Shown: one piece after another, positions 1-22,440 of the stretch
How positions within the stretch are numbered: position 1 is the stretch's first letter
Layout of the letters: the number at the start of each line of letters is the position of its first letter
NCBI RefSeq assembly: GCF_035046505.1
Contig: NC_089822.1
Span: 270,525,054 to 270,589,053, forward strand
Source of the DNA: Tiliqua scincoides
Lineage: Eukaryota > Chordata > Lepidosauria > Squamata > Scincidae
DNA length: 64,000 bases
Direction of reading: 5' to 3'
Notes under the pieces: model-generated
Databases searched by the model: none
What the model was told of the DNA's origin: nothing
What the model saw: the letters and a program-made list of their open reading frames with translations, nothing else
Translations under genes and position numbers: made by a program

Positions 1-274
1 TGTGGGGGTGGGTGGGCTGGCTGACTGGCCTGAGCACTCTGGGGAGCAAACAGCTGTTTCAAGAAACAATTTGGGAGTGGGACTATGACAAGGAGGAAGC
101 CTGTTGATCCTCCTGCTCTTGGGATCCCACAGCCCCAGCCAACCTGGTTCCCTTTGCAGCTTCATTTCAGCAGAGAAGTTTCCTGGCCATGTCCTGTCCG
201 AAGATGGCCACAGCTCCATTTGCAGATGACAGGCTTAGGGCCAGATGCAGTTTGGTCCTTAGTGTCTGTTAGGG

Positions 275-1490
275 TGCAGTCCTAACCAACATTCCAGCAC
301 TGGCATAGCTGTGCCAGTGGAGCATGTGCTACATCCTGCAATTTCATAACATAACATAAGAACAGCCCCACTGGATCAGGCCATAGGCCCATCTAGTCCA
401 GCTTCCTGGATCTCACAGCGGCCCACCAAATGCCCCAGGGAGCACACCAGATAGCAAGAGACCTCATCCTGGTGCCCTCCCTTGCATCTGGCCTTCTGAC
501 ATAGCCCATTTCTAAAATCAGGAGGTTGCGCATACACATCATGGCTTGTACCCCGTAATGGATTTTTCTTCTAGAAACATGTCCAATCCCCTTTTAAAGG
601 CGTCCAGGCCAGTTGCCGTCACCACATCCTGTGGGAAGGAGTTCCACAGACCAACCACATGCTGAGTAAAGAAATATTTTCTCTTGTCTGTTCTAACTCT
701 CCCAACACTCAATTTTAGCGGATGTCCCCTGGTTCTGGTGTTGTGTGAGAGTGTAAAGAGCATCTCCCTATCCACTCTGTCCATCCCCTGCATAATTTTG
801 TATGTCTCAATCATGTCCCCCCTCAGGTGTCCCTTTTCTAGGCTGAAGAGGCTCAAACGCCGTAGCCTTTCCTCATAAGGAAGGTGCCCCAGCCCCGTAA
901 TCATCTTAGTCGCTCTCTTTTGCACCTTTTCCATTTCCACTATGTCTTTTTTGAGATGCGGCGACCAGAACTGGACAGAATACTCCAGGTGTGGCCTTAC
1001 CATCGATTTGTACAACGGCATTATAATACTAGCCGTTTTGTTCTCAATACCCTTCCTAATGATCCCAAGCATAGAATTGGCCTTCTTCACTGCCGCCGCA
1101 CATTGGGTCAACACTTTCATCGACCTTTCATCGACCATCGAGAAGACAGACAAAAGAACATATTTCTTTACTCGGCGTTCCCCTCCTCCCCCGAGTCCCC
1201 AGCTTACCCAGGGAGGAGGCTTCTGGACCAGAGCAGAGGCAGCAGCCTTCCCAGCCCTCTCAGGAACAACCCTGGCAACTCCTAACTCCCAACATTGGGT
1301 CGACACTTTCATCGACCTGTCCACCACCACCCCAAGATCTCTCTCCTGATCTGTCACTCAGGGATCTGTCTCCTGATCTGTCACTGATCTGCACTCAGGG
1401 AGGCCTCCTCAAGGTAGGGCAATGTTTGTTCTCTTACCTTAGAGTTGCAATGCCCTTCTGTCAGTGCTGGAAAATTGGTTAGGATTGCGG
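275..1490. mobile_element. Small inverted-repeat DNA element split by a CR1
   Basis: Positions 275-340 and 1,391-1,490 are the two halves of a repeat that is uninterrupted in the right arm at about 59,243-59,430. Its ends are inverted copies around the motif CCAGCACTG / CAGTGCTGG. A CR1 fills the gap here. I read it as a non-autonomous DNA transposon; the superfamily is not determined. Confidence 0.5.
341..1390 (-). mobile_element. CR1 LINE, 3' part, antisense
   Basis: A 5'-truncated CR1 lies on the minus strand with its TTCTTATG-type tail at 341-365. It carries the conserved end of the CR1 ORF2 protein (motifs MVRPHLEY, KVQKRAT and LPYEERL, ending GYKP). About 170-190 bases near 1,118-1,300 are not part of the usual CR1 order. 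They include a stretch in the opposite orientation that resembles the KYFFTQ segment, and they are bounded by repeated copies of the SMKV-coding stretch. The element is absent from the corresponding place in the right arm (about 59,350), so it inserted after the duplication or was absent from the copy that founded that arm. Confidence 0.85.
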
Positions 1491-1824
1491 CCTTGAAGTC
1501 TTTACCCAGTGGAGAAGATTAGAAATGCTTGGGGTATCACCAGAAGCTCCAGCCTGAATTCAGGCAGGAGAAAAACTCTGGAATTACTCAGAGTGCAGCA
1601 CGAACTGGAATGGAAAACCTTCTCATGCGCCAAGGAATAGGGGCTGTGGGGGGAGCAAGATAAAAGAAAAGCACAGAAAGGACTTGAGGTGATGTATTTT
1701 TACTGCGTGTAGCAGCAACTCTGCAGAGTTAGCCTGATTTATTTTGCTATCCTCAAGATTTTTATTGCCACCACTTTTAAATTGCTGCTGCTTGCAGGGG
1801 TCACTGTGAACTGACACGCACTCT

Positions 1825-1957
1825 CAGTGGCGTAGCTAGAGGGGGGCAAAGCGCTAAGTTCTGCAGGTGAGGTCCCAGCGAAACTTAGTGCTTTGCACGC
1901 TGCGGTGAGACTCCCTGCCAAACTCAGCGCTCTGCGCCCCCTCCAGCTACGCCACTG
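1825..1957. mobile_element. MITE-like element with CAGTGGCGTAGC ends
   Basis: It starts CAGTGGCGTAGCTAGAGG and ends with the inverted form CTACGCCACTG. The interior is also partly self-complementary (GCAAAGCGCTAAG against CTTAGTGCTTTGC). The same element is in the right arm at 58,725-58,857. This is a short non-autonomous DNA transposon; I could not assign the superfamily from sequence alone. Confidence 0.6.
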
Positions 1958-2321
1958 CTGCCCGCGCATCCTCCTCTCCCCTTCCGAAGCCCCGCCCCCT
2001 TCTCCCTGCCTTTGCCCCCCTCCTGCACTCCCCCGACCCCCGCAGGAGGAGGGCGTGCACGGGAGGGGCTGCCAGGGTCCGGGCAGGGGGCGCGCGAGCG
2101 AACCCGACGAGCAGCCCAGGGGTCAAGGCGAGGGACGCCGAGCCCTAGAGAAGCCTCCGCCTGGCGCTGCGCCCGCGCACTTCCTGGCCAGCCCCTTCCC
2201 ACGTGCGGGCTCCGCGTCTCCGGGGGGCGGTGGGGGCAGCCTCGCTGCGGAGGGCAGAGAAGCGGGAGTGGCAGCAGGTAGGGGCGCCAGGCGATGAGGG
2301 GGGGGGGGGGGGGCTCGTCAC
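1958..2321 (+). promoter_or_regulatory. CpG-rich promoter and first noncoding exon of the left zinc-finger gene
   Basis: This stretch is GC-rich with many CpG dinucleotides, unlike its surroundings. It ends with a plausible splice donor at 2,278 (GGCAGCAG/GTAGGG). A 5' noncoding exon ending at 2,277 would join the SCAN exon at 2,552. The two CAGTGGCGTAGC elements lie directly on either side of it, and the right arm keeps the same layout at 58,376-58,724. The transcription start cannot be placed from sequence alone. Confidence 0.55.
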
Positions 2322-2500
2322 CAGTGGCGTAGCTAGAGGGGGGCAAAGCTCTCAGTCTTGCAGGGAGCCACACCGCGGCGTGCAAGCGCACACCTCCCTT
2401 TTGCTCCTCCCAATGGCTCCGAAGGGGAAGCGCCGCTTGCACGCCGCGGGGAGGCTTCCTGCAAGACTGAGTGCTTTGCCCCCCTCTAGCTACGCCACTG
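2322..2500. mobile_element. MITE-like element with CAGTGGCGTAGC ends, second copy
   Basis: It has the same terminal motif as the copy at 1,825. The interior is a long hairpin in which CACTCAGTCTTGCAGG-type sequence is repeated inverted near the other end. Its counterpart is 58,204-58,375. It sits in the first intron of the zinc-finger gene, between the CpG-rich exon and the SCAN exon. Confidence 0.6.
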
Positions 2501-2597
2501 GTTGTCACTCCCTGGGGGGGGGGCTGAATCGTCTCGTTCTCTGCTCCGCAGCTGAAGGAGCCTTTGCAGGATCCTGGTCCGGAAGAGGGAGCCAAGG

Positions 2598-13627
<11,030 letters not shown>

Positions 13628-15471
13628 ATGTGATGAATAAAATGCCTGGAACTTTGGAAGACCTTCCAATGGCACATAGACCTCTATGCTGAAGGACTCA
13701 CATGTAAGAGGAAGTGCATTTTTAAATCAAGGCATTCTTTCAAAGATCAACTCTATAAATGTGCAAAAACTGACAGGAAGCTCCCCCCGTTGGAGCCAAC
13801 ATCTTAACGTGTCTTGAAAGTGGGCTTCTTGTCTGATCCCCTGTGATGAATTCCTGCTTCCCTCCCTGCAACAGTACAAATCAAAATGGCCATGAAGATA
13901 GAGGCATGTGCAGAATGTCCTGCTCCAGGGGTGTTTTGTTGGCCAGAGAGCCTCTGAGAGCCTCTTTCATCTGCCTGACCTCTGTCCACTCTTGCAAGGG
14001 TCGCTGGAGGAAACCATATCGCACGGTCTACCTTTTCACTCGCTCTTTGAGCAGAATGAGGCTGAGGAAGGGGATCTGGAAAAGGTGCCAGAGAGTGCTA
14101 CCCACGTGATTAGAGAGCTGGAGGACTTTCCTTATGTGCTTTTGGGGTTGGGGGACAACATGATTGAGACTCCTGCAGTTACGTCTGGTGGAGAGAGAAG
14201 CTTTTCTTCTCTCGCGATACCAGAACCAGGCTGGCTCATCCAGTGAGGCTGAGGGGTGAGAGATTTAGAATGGACAAAAGGAGGGGTTTCTTGTGGATTT
14301 CGCTGCCACCAGCCAGGATGGTGGACATTTCTTGAATGGCTTTAAAGGGGGAGTCCGGGAGGAGAGGCCTGTGACTGGCTTTTAGTCATGCTGGCCGTGG
14401 ACTCCCCCTGGGTTCAGCAGCAGCCACCTGCCTCTGTCTCCACTCATGAGGAGCAGTGCTGAGAGAAAAGCCCCTTATTCTCTTGCCGGTGGGCTTCCCA
14501 GAGGCAGCTGCTGGGCCTTTATTTATCCAATGAGGACGAAAGGACATACACACCCTGTAACATGTTCCTCCCTCCACAGTACTGAGAGAAATACCTTGTG
14601 GTTTTGTGTGTCTATGTGGCAACTGCTCATTTTCCCTCCTGCCAACCTCCTTACCAGACCTATCAACAATTTTGTTCATGAAGTATGTGCAAGTCTTCTC
14701 TGTGTAGCCCAGACCTCCTGCTGCCCAAGCCAGGGCGCTTCTATACTGCCTGAATGTGGGTGGAACACATGTACCCATGGGAAGGAGAACAAGCAGGCAC
14801 ACTGCAGTGAGGGGGGCGAGAGGAAGGGGTTGCAGGGTGGCTTTTAAAGTTTAGAGGGAATGCCACACTTGCAAGGGAAGGGAAGGGAGGAGGAGGACTT
14901 CTGGTCTGCCTGCCCTCCCTTCCCAACCCCAGATGGCCTGAGTCTTGCTCACTTGTAGTGGGGGAGGAGGAATGTGGCTTTTGGCTGCTGCAGGCTGGAG
15001 GGCAGTGGGGGGCCCAAGTTCCCACGCCTCCCCCCACCTGCCCTTTTGCAAGCTGCCTCATAGCACATTGCTGCTGGCTCAGCCATTCGCTCACCCACCC
15101 ACAAGAGGAGGGATGGGGACACCGGCTGGTTGGTGGTGGTGGGGGGCTGTCCTGAGTGTTGCAGCTGGAGCGTGCTGCATGGAGCAAGCAGAAAAGGCCT
15201 GGCAGGCCTCTTTGCAAGCACTGAGCAACACCCTTCAGCGGGGGGAGCAGTGCGATCAGGTGCATGCCCCACTCCGCTCCCCTGTACTGGGCTGCTGTCC
15301 TCACACTTTTTATGCACGGGGTCTGGGAGCCACTTTGGGACAGCCTTCTATTAAGTGTTTCCTCGGGGGTAAGTCCAGGATGGGTTTCCCCCTCGTGTCT
15401 GGGGCTGGCCTTTCCCCCTTTGCTTCTGGGGTTTGCAACCCTGCAGGGAGCCTGATCACACCCTTAGTGGG
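13628..15471 (+). other. 3' flank of the left zinc-finger gene
   Basis: Besides the 3' untranslated region, about 14,060-14,380 is a very old CR1/L3-type relic; its translation in broken frames recalls the end of ORF2 (FFCGFALP-like and KGGVREERPVTGF-like). I recognise no gene in the rest. The right arm has the same stretch at 48,149-49,986. Confidence 0.5.
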
Positions 15472-15614
15472 TTGGCTGGCAACCTTCAGTCTCAAAAGAC
15501 TCTGGTAGAAGCCTACAGCACCCGGTATTCCCAGGCGGTCTCCCATCCAAGTACTAACCAAGCCTGACCCTGCTTAGCTTCCGGGAGCAGACGAGATCGG
15601 GCATGTGCAGGGTA
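15472..15614 (-). mobile_element. 5S-rRNA-derived SINE
   Basis: This copy has the 5S-derived head and LINE-like tail on the minus strand, with the same architecture as the copy at 9,352. The right-arm copy is 48,006-48,148. Confidence 0.85.
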
Positions 15615-16079
15615 ACCCTTAACTCCGAACTGAATCTCTCAGTGTCGTAACCCACAAACGATCCAATTACAACAGAAACATCCCCTGTGAAATGCTTCTT
15701 CTTCTTCTTCTTCTCTGCAAAGCAGAAGTGGCTTTCAGGAAGGACTGACTTCAACAAGGGAGGGGCAATTGGGGAGGCGGACAGGCAGCAGGGTGGGGAA
15801 AGACCTCTACCTGGAACCCTTGGGAGCCAGCCCCCCCCCCAGTTAGGGAGCTGATGTCAGCCTAGAGAGGTCACTGAACTGGTTGACAGTTGACTCCATC
15901 ATGGTCAGGGATAAGTAACGCAGGTTAATCATCTGTGACGTCGTCCTCCTTCGGACATCAGGTGCGCCTGTCTTATACCCATCCAGAGGACTGTGAAATG
16001 GGGCCACCCAAAGATCAGGTGGGTCTTTCTGCACATGGGGAGGGGGGCCCTCCAGGTATGCAGTGTGTGGTTGTGCATT

Positions 16080-16776
16080 CAAATCCTGAAAGGCTTCTGG
16101 TGCTCCTTCCATTAAGTCTCACAAACAGGTTTTCTCCAGCACACACCTGCGCATGGAGCCGCATGGGGTCCAGGGTGTTGCACTATTGACTCTTCTCACT
16201 ATAATTACCCAAATCATGGTGTTTTATTCTCCTCAAGGCTGTTTTTTCCCTTATAGATAATATTTTGCTTCAAAAACAGACTGTTCCTGAGGAGACTGAT
16301 GCAGAAATAGCAGCCGCGGACCTCTGCAGCCCCATGGCGGGGGAAAAGCTCAGTGATGGCACCCCCCTGCAGGCTATCACCGCCCCCCACACAGATATCC
16401 ACCCCTCCACTGACCAGAAGCTCACGGAGCTTTGCACAACCACAGCCCACTCCAGAGAAACCTCTGTGAGGAAACTGTGCTTCTGACAAACCAGAAGCAG
16501 TTTCTGCCCCCGTCGGGAGCCTCAGTCTGGCCAGAGGGTCTTGGCCTGGAATCCATGGCTGGAAGCAGAGAAAACAGTCCCTGCCCTGGGATGTGGATGG
16601 CCAAATCCTGCCCGGGCAGCTACAGCACCTACAACGGTGTCCAGGCCATGGCTCACTCTGACATGCTGCATTTTCACTTGGGTCCATTCTGGTGGGGATG
16701 AAGCATGGAGGCCAGCTCTGGGTGCGAGTGTAGAACTCTCAAGGGAGGACAAATCCTGCAGCCACTTGGACACCGG
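16080..16776 (+). pseudogene. Relic of a V2R gene: 5' flank and exon 3 end
   Basis: Bases 16,100-16,330 resemble 24,130-24,340, the sequence just upstream of the intact V2R (shared stretches such as TTTTCTCCAGC, ACACCTGCGCATGGAG and ATTACCCAAATCA). Further on, the frame at 16,432-16,701 contains SYSTYNGVQAMAH. This corresponds to the SY-x-IYN-x-VQA-x-AHALHA motif near the end of V2R exon 3. The piece is collapsed, with the upstream flank joined close to exon 3 and the rest missing. The right arm has lost it (46,499-47,462 holds other sequence). Confidence 0.6.
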
Positions 16777-17182
16777 GGGGGGGGGGAGAAAGCCTGACCA
16801 TCCTGCATCCAAACCACGGGAAGGGTTTGACCCTCCCCAGAGAGAGAAAGAGAGCTTTGGATGATCAGCTGGGATGCCAAGAACCTACATGGAGCTCTGT
16901 GAGCTGGACTTCCACCCCCTTCCTCGCACATCCTCCATACACAATATAGTGGAGATGGAGATAGTGGTGTCCCCAAAATGCCCAGCTCACAATACCAAAA
17001 TACCCACAAGGCCTGGCTTCCTAAACCAGGCTTCTCTGGTTTAGGCCCTTCTCTGACCCTTGTTCAGGAATGCTACTAGTCAGCACCAACCACCCTCCTT
17101 CGGAGAAATCTGGCTACAAAAGATAAGCCAAATACACAAAATATGGGCCTCCAGGGAAGGACAGATGGTAAGAGACGAAGGG

Positions 17183-17579
17183 TGTGAGACCCCGAAAGGA
17201 CTAGGGTAAAGTGGTGTGATTGATTACCAAACCTTTGGTAATGAACATCCTGTGTGTAAACACCCTGTCAATACACATTGTGCTGTGCTTCCTACAGAAC
17301 ATTCCAAACAGATAAGGATGCTGATTTTGCTCTCTGTCTGATTACTTGGTAATTTTCCAAGGATGTTTACCCCTCTTTCTTTGTGCCCTTGTGTACCCCT
17401 CCTATATTCAGAAGGCTCTATAAAAACCGTATCATTGTAACCCATTCTTTTTCCATCACCCCCTTTGCGGTGGTCCTGTTTGCAAATGTAGTAAAAGCTT
17501 TTTCAAAGCCCTTTGAATTATCCTGTCCTGTTTGTTTGCCTCTCCGCTATCCAACGTATACTGCGACTGTTCGGGAACA
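17183..17579 (+). mobile_element. LTR fossil (endogenous retrovirus-like)
   Basis: It begins TGTGAGACCCC and ends GGGAACA, with a TATAAAA box near 17,419 and an AGTAAA polyadenylation-like signal. Only the 3' part of the same LTR remains in the right arm (46,413-46,498). It is old, no internal region is seen, and the family is not assigned beyond retrovirus-like. Confidence 0.5.
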
Positions 17580-18165
17580 GTGGAGATGGAAAGGTGCAAA
17601 AGTGAGCGACTAGATGATTACTGGGCTGGGGCACCTTCCCTATGAGGAAAGGCTACAGCGTTTGGGCCTCTTAGCCTAGACAAGAGAAGCCTGAGGGGGG
17701 ACATGAGAAATACAAAACCATGCAGGGGGTGGACAGAGTGGATAGAGAGACGCTCTTTTTCCTCTCACATAACACCAGAACCAGGGGACTTCCATGAAAG
17801 CTGAGTGTTGGGAGGGTTAGGTCAGACAGAAGAAAATATTTCTTTACCCAGCGTGTAATTAGTTTGTGGAACTCTTCGCCACAAGAAGTAGTGATGGCAT
17901 CTTGACTGGATGCCTTTAAGAGGGGCTTGGACAAATTTCTGGAAAGAAGTTCTTTACAGATTACAAGCCATAGTAGATATGTGCAAGCTCTTGGTTTTAG
18001 AGGCAGGTTGCCTCTGATTGCCAGATGCGGAGAAGGGCACCAGGATGCAGGTTGTGTCTGTTGTGCCATGTGCTCCCTGGAGCATTTGGTGGGCCACTGT
18101 GAGATACAGGAAGCTGGACTAGATGGGCCTTTGGCCTGATCCAGCAGGGCTCTTCATACACCCCA
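17580..18165 (+). mobile_element. CR1 LINE 3' fragment
   Basis: Decayed end of CR1 ORF2 followed by the 3' tail in sense orientation, adjoining the LTR fossil at its 5' side. The counterpart in the right arm is about 45,946-46,412 and is shorter at its 3' end. Confidence 0.85.
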
Positions 18166-18334
18166 CAAGCCTCTTTCTGGAGTCATGGGGACAGTGACAA
18201 GTAAGGTATCAGAGCAGGTGCTGCAGCATGGCTGGGGGGTGGGGGGTGGGATTGGAAAACTAAAAGGAAGAAACAGACCACCCAGAAGCAGAACTGCCTG
18301 CGGCTCTCCAGATCCACCTTTCAACCTTCCAAGA

Positions 18335-18561
18335 CAGTGTTTTTCAATCTTTTTCATCTCAAGGCACACTGACAAGGCACTAAAATGGTCAAGGCCACCA
18401 CCAGGTTTTTGACAATTGAAAAGCCACACCATGCTGCCAGTGGGTGCTCACATCTCCCATTGGCCCTATTAATAAATGACCTTCCCCCAAATTAGTGTGG
18501 CACACCTGTGGACCACTCGCGGCACACCAGTGTGCCATGGCACAGTGGTGAAAATGACTGT
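18335..18561. mobile_element. hAT-like non-autonomous element
   Basis: It starts CAGTGTTTTTCAA and ends with GAAAATGACTG, with inner GGCACACTG / CAGTGTGCC repeats, as in vertebrate hAT MITEs. The right-arm counterpart starts at 45,753 and is truncated near 45,945. Confidence 0.6.
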
Positions 18562-21096
18562 GATAAGACAAGGAGCAACTCCAGGCCTCCCAGCCACATA
18601 AGGAGTAAGAGGAGGATTAGGAACGCCTGCTGGGTGAGGGGTCCAGAGCCAATGGGAGCTGTCTTTTGAAAGATACCAGGCTGAATACAGGGGAAGAGGA
18701 GGAGGCCAGGAAAGGGTCCCTTGGTCTGTACATGCGCGCGCTCTCTCTCTCCCTTCTACAATGTGGGGATAATACGTAATTCCCCATCCTTAGAGGGTGG
18801 AATTGTTGCATATAAAGTGTGTTGTTGTTGAGTTATAGGGTTGTCCTCTCCTGTGAGGTTCATCTACTGGAATCAGGGACTTTTCTGTGGTGGTGCCAAC
18901 CTTGGGGGATGCCTTCCCCCCTCCCCGTGAAGGCTGTAGGTCCTTGTATGGCCTGGTCACGGTCTGGTCCTGCAAAGAGGGTTTTACGAACGGTCTGATT
19001 TAGACATGATTGGCCGCTGGGGAGTGGGGGGGCAGTGAGGATGGGTGGGAAGAGATTTGCCTGCTTTGGGTTTCCCTGCACTGCTCTTGATTGATTTGAG
19101 ATAAATCAATAAGCACCAGAACCTAAAGATCATTAGAACCAGCTTGGTGAGGCTGCTCTGAACTTCTCTCCGTTTTATCAAGGATTTCCTGGAAAGGCAG
19201 GAGGACAAAGAGAAACACAAAACATAAGGGGGAAGAAAGGTGACATGGAGAGCGCTTACTTGCAGGCGGTGGGATGGGAGTCACTGAAAGGGTTAGATTG
19301 AGAAAGAATATTAAACCCCTTTGAGGGGGGTCTTCAGAGGGTCAGACATACCCCCTGCTCCCCACATCCTGAACTGCCCCTCAAAGCACAAACTCTTCCA
19401 ACTTCTCTCCAACTCTCCAGTTGTCCAACCACAGCCTTGTATTGTGGGAAGTTGCAAACTGTCAAATCAGCAGACTTCATAACCTCCCCTCAGCCCCATA
19501 AAATTTACTGACTGGATGCCTGATGATGCATCAACTGCCCCTTCAAAGCTTGCTGTGACCCCTCTTGGACAGAGACAGTCTGGCCACGTTCATTATTGAT
19601 GTATTTCAGACATTTATGCTGCGTTTCCAAAAGCTCACTTACCAAAAGTAAGTGGATCACTTCTTTCCCAGATGACTGCAGCTCATTATACATGGGGCAG
19701 CCCTTGAAGGCTTCTCCACATTCCTACTGGTTCCAGTAACTGTGCTGGGTCAGTGACAGGAACCAGCTGTAAGGTGCTGCTCCTCACTGCTTTCAGGAAC
19801 CATTCACAGTGATGGTCCCTGCCTAGGAAGCCCCTACTGGCCCAGGGCACCTGAAGGACTCTTTTCCCTCCCAGCATCTGCAGGAACCAGGCTGGGATCT
19901 GGCCATTTCCAGGGATGCTGAATTTTGTCACCTGGGAGTGCCTGCTACTTCTGCGGTTTTCTGATGAGCTTCAAGGCTTACGGATTGTGGGTTGTCATCA
20001 CATTATTTCCATACTTCACTGTGCCCTGAAATGTTTGTGCTGATGGGAAGCTCCAGATATAGGAATATTCTCCTCCTAGACGGGGGCTTCACTGACTTGT
20101 GACCCTCGTCCTCTGGACAACCACTCCCCCCTCCCCCCAGAACAATCCCATGCCTTTACAACAGCTGCCCAGGACCAAAGGACTGAGTCGCTTGAATTTC
20201 ACAGGGAGTTAGAAAGAAGCTGTCAGTGTTGGGTTTGGCTTATATAATTATTATCTGTTGTTGCCTTGACTGAGGTGTGAGCTGTTTTATCCATTACTAC
20301 ATGATGGTTGTCTTACACAATGACCTATTATTGCTTTAATCAACTGCTGTGTTGCCTATTATCACTTCAATTGAAAATAGACAATACTGTCGCTTTAATT
20401 AGCAATATTTTGGGTTCAGGTACGAATGTGCGGAACGAGTGAGAGCTGCTGATGCTGGATTTGCTTCCAGAAGGCTGAACCAGGGACGGGCGCAGGGAGC
20501 TGCATGTCCTTGGAGGGATGGGGCAGGATGACCTCAGAGATCTTGGCTGGAGAGAAGAACTTCCTTGGATTAATGAGGAATAGTTGGGACTGATGTTGGG
20601 ACTTTTCACGTTGAGGTGTTGACACTAAGAAACCTCCCTACATGCAAGTCTCTGGCAGAGGAAGCACAGATGGAGCTGAGAGAGGGGACGACTCAAGGTC
20701 AGGCAGTGCTGTCACCGCCCAGAGCTAGGAAAAATCCCTATTCCTAAAATGGGGCTGCAAAGGATGATGAAAACAGCCAGTGGGGTCCAGGCCTGAGAGA
20801 GAAGCCAACCAGCCACCACAGGGAGGATGGTCACAATGCACCCCCAGCCATCCCTTGCATCTGCTGTCAACTCAAGCTGGACACAAACAGCCCAGTTGAA
20901 TCACCACCTCATCTGCAAGTCAACATAGAGGAGGCAATTGTAGCCTTTAGAACAGCAGAGAGAGGTTGAAAGAGCAGAGCAGCACTGACTGAATGACTTC
21001 TGGGTAGAATTGAAAGGAGCGGAAAGAGCGAATCCTCAAAAAACAAGCCAGCAGGGAAGGCCTGTATTAAATAAGGTTGCATATAAAAGTCAGGCA
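18562..21096. other. Intergenic sequence, no gene recognised
   Basis: This stretch is shared with the right arm (about 43,330-45,720). It has short open frames on both strands but none with a known domain or consistent conservation of frame between arms. Confidence 0.5.
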
Positions 21097-21464
21097 GGAG
21101 GTCTGGTCTAGAGGGTAGAGCCTCCATTTGCCTGAAGATTAACATCCACAAGGTCGCCAGTTCGAGGCCACCGGCACCGTGCGACCTTGAAGCAGCTGAC
21201 AAGCTGCAGCTGAGCTGTTCCATCTGCTCGGAGCGTGGGAGGATGGAGGCCAGAGTGTTAAACCAGATCGGAGTGTAACAGCTTGAATGCGGTGGTTCTT
21301 GAAAGAGAGAACCTTCTTTCAATTTGTAAAAATCCCTGTGTGGATTTAATAAGCCTGCCTGTGTAAACCGCCTTGAATAAAGTCTTGAATAAAGACCAAG
21401 AAAGGCGGTATATAAATACTGTATATTATATTATTATATTATTATATATATTATATTATTATTA
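21097..21464 (+). mobile_element. tRNA-derived SINE
   Basis: It contains a polymerase III A-box-like TGGTCTAGAGGG and a B box (GTTCGAGGCC at 21,160-21,169). It is followed by a body ending in GGCGGTATATAAATA and an AT-rich (TTA)n tail. At the matching right-arm site (about 43,308) the flanks AAAAGTCAGGCA and TTTAGACAGG are joined, so the element is an arm-specific insertion. Confidence 0.75.
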
Positions 21465-21779
21465 TTTAGACAGGAATACAGAACACAACAGACTAAAAAT
21501 AATAAAAGCAGCTTCCTCAAACTTACCAAATCCCAGCACTCACCCAGGTAAGCATCTGTTTCGCCAAACTCCTGTTCTGAGTTTTGCCTAAATAACTTCT
21601 GCCCGCTTTGAACTAGTTCCCCCAGCTTAGCCACAGCTAGCTCTAGCGGCCTGCAAAAACTACCCCTGTACCCCAGCACCAAGCCAGAAGGAGACTAGGA
21701 GGTGGCTGGCTTGCCTGTGAGCCTGCAGGGTCCCTCCTTCAAGCAGCAGCCCTTTCGGATACAGCAGCACCACCTCAGC

Positions 21780-22440
21780 TCTCCACCACTCAGCAGTCTC
21801 TGTTGGATTAGTCCGTTAGTCAGGGTGCCAGTTCGTGGCCCATCCTCCAGTCCATCAGTCAAGGTGCCAGTTCAGTGTTTGTCCGCCAGTCCGTGAGGTG
21901 TTCCGGGAAGTCGTTTGTTTGCCAGTCCGTGAGTTAGTGTGCCGGAAAGTCAGTTAGCCAGAGAGTCCGTCCGATAAGTAGAGCCGTAAGTCAGTCTGTG
22001 AGTCAACAGGCCAGTTTAGCCAGAAAGCCAGTCCATTCAGCCAGCAAGTCTCCTCTCCCTCCTCCACTCTGTCTCCAACTACAACCCACAAACTCTTCCT
22101 GCATCAGATGCTGCTTGTATCCCTGAAGACCTCATTGCCTCTAGTGGCTGCAGCTGTGCAGCACACCCTCTGCTGAAAGCCCAGGCATTAACCCCGTATT
22201 CTCCAGATTCACCACAGCAGAGGGCCGCTGCAGACACCACATCCAATCTCCTTGCCAGATCTTCTGTGATTCCAGTAAAGCATCTCTTACAGAATCTGGA
22301 CCAGTCTTCCTCCTGTCTGGCTCAATTGGCATCCATGAGGGGAAGGATTAGGCAGTCACACCCCCTCCCGCTTGGAGTACCGTTTTATACCTTTCTCCCA
22401 GCTAGCAAATAGGAGCTGCAATCCAGCTGAAGCTTGGAGA
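21780..22440 (-). repeat. Unclassified repeat, possible LTR, both arms
   Basis: It contains many short GGACTGG/GTCCGT-like units, then a stretch with a TATA-like GGGATACAA. It is conserved in the right arm (about 42,400-43,040). About 120 bases of it reappear inside the hAT element at 30,510-30,635. The family is unknown to me. Confidence 0.4.

Noticed and set aside
15843-16112. 89-codon frame on the minus strand conserved in the right arm
   Set aside because: No domain is recognised, and the right-arm version ends in a different frame, so coding constraint is unlikely.
21153-21170. Functional tRNA gene at the B box
   Set aside because: The A and B boxes sit in a SINE body with degraded cloverleaf potential and an AT-rich tail, and the element is an arm-specific insertion.
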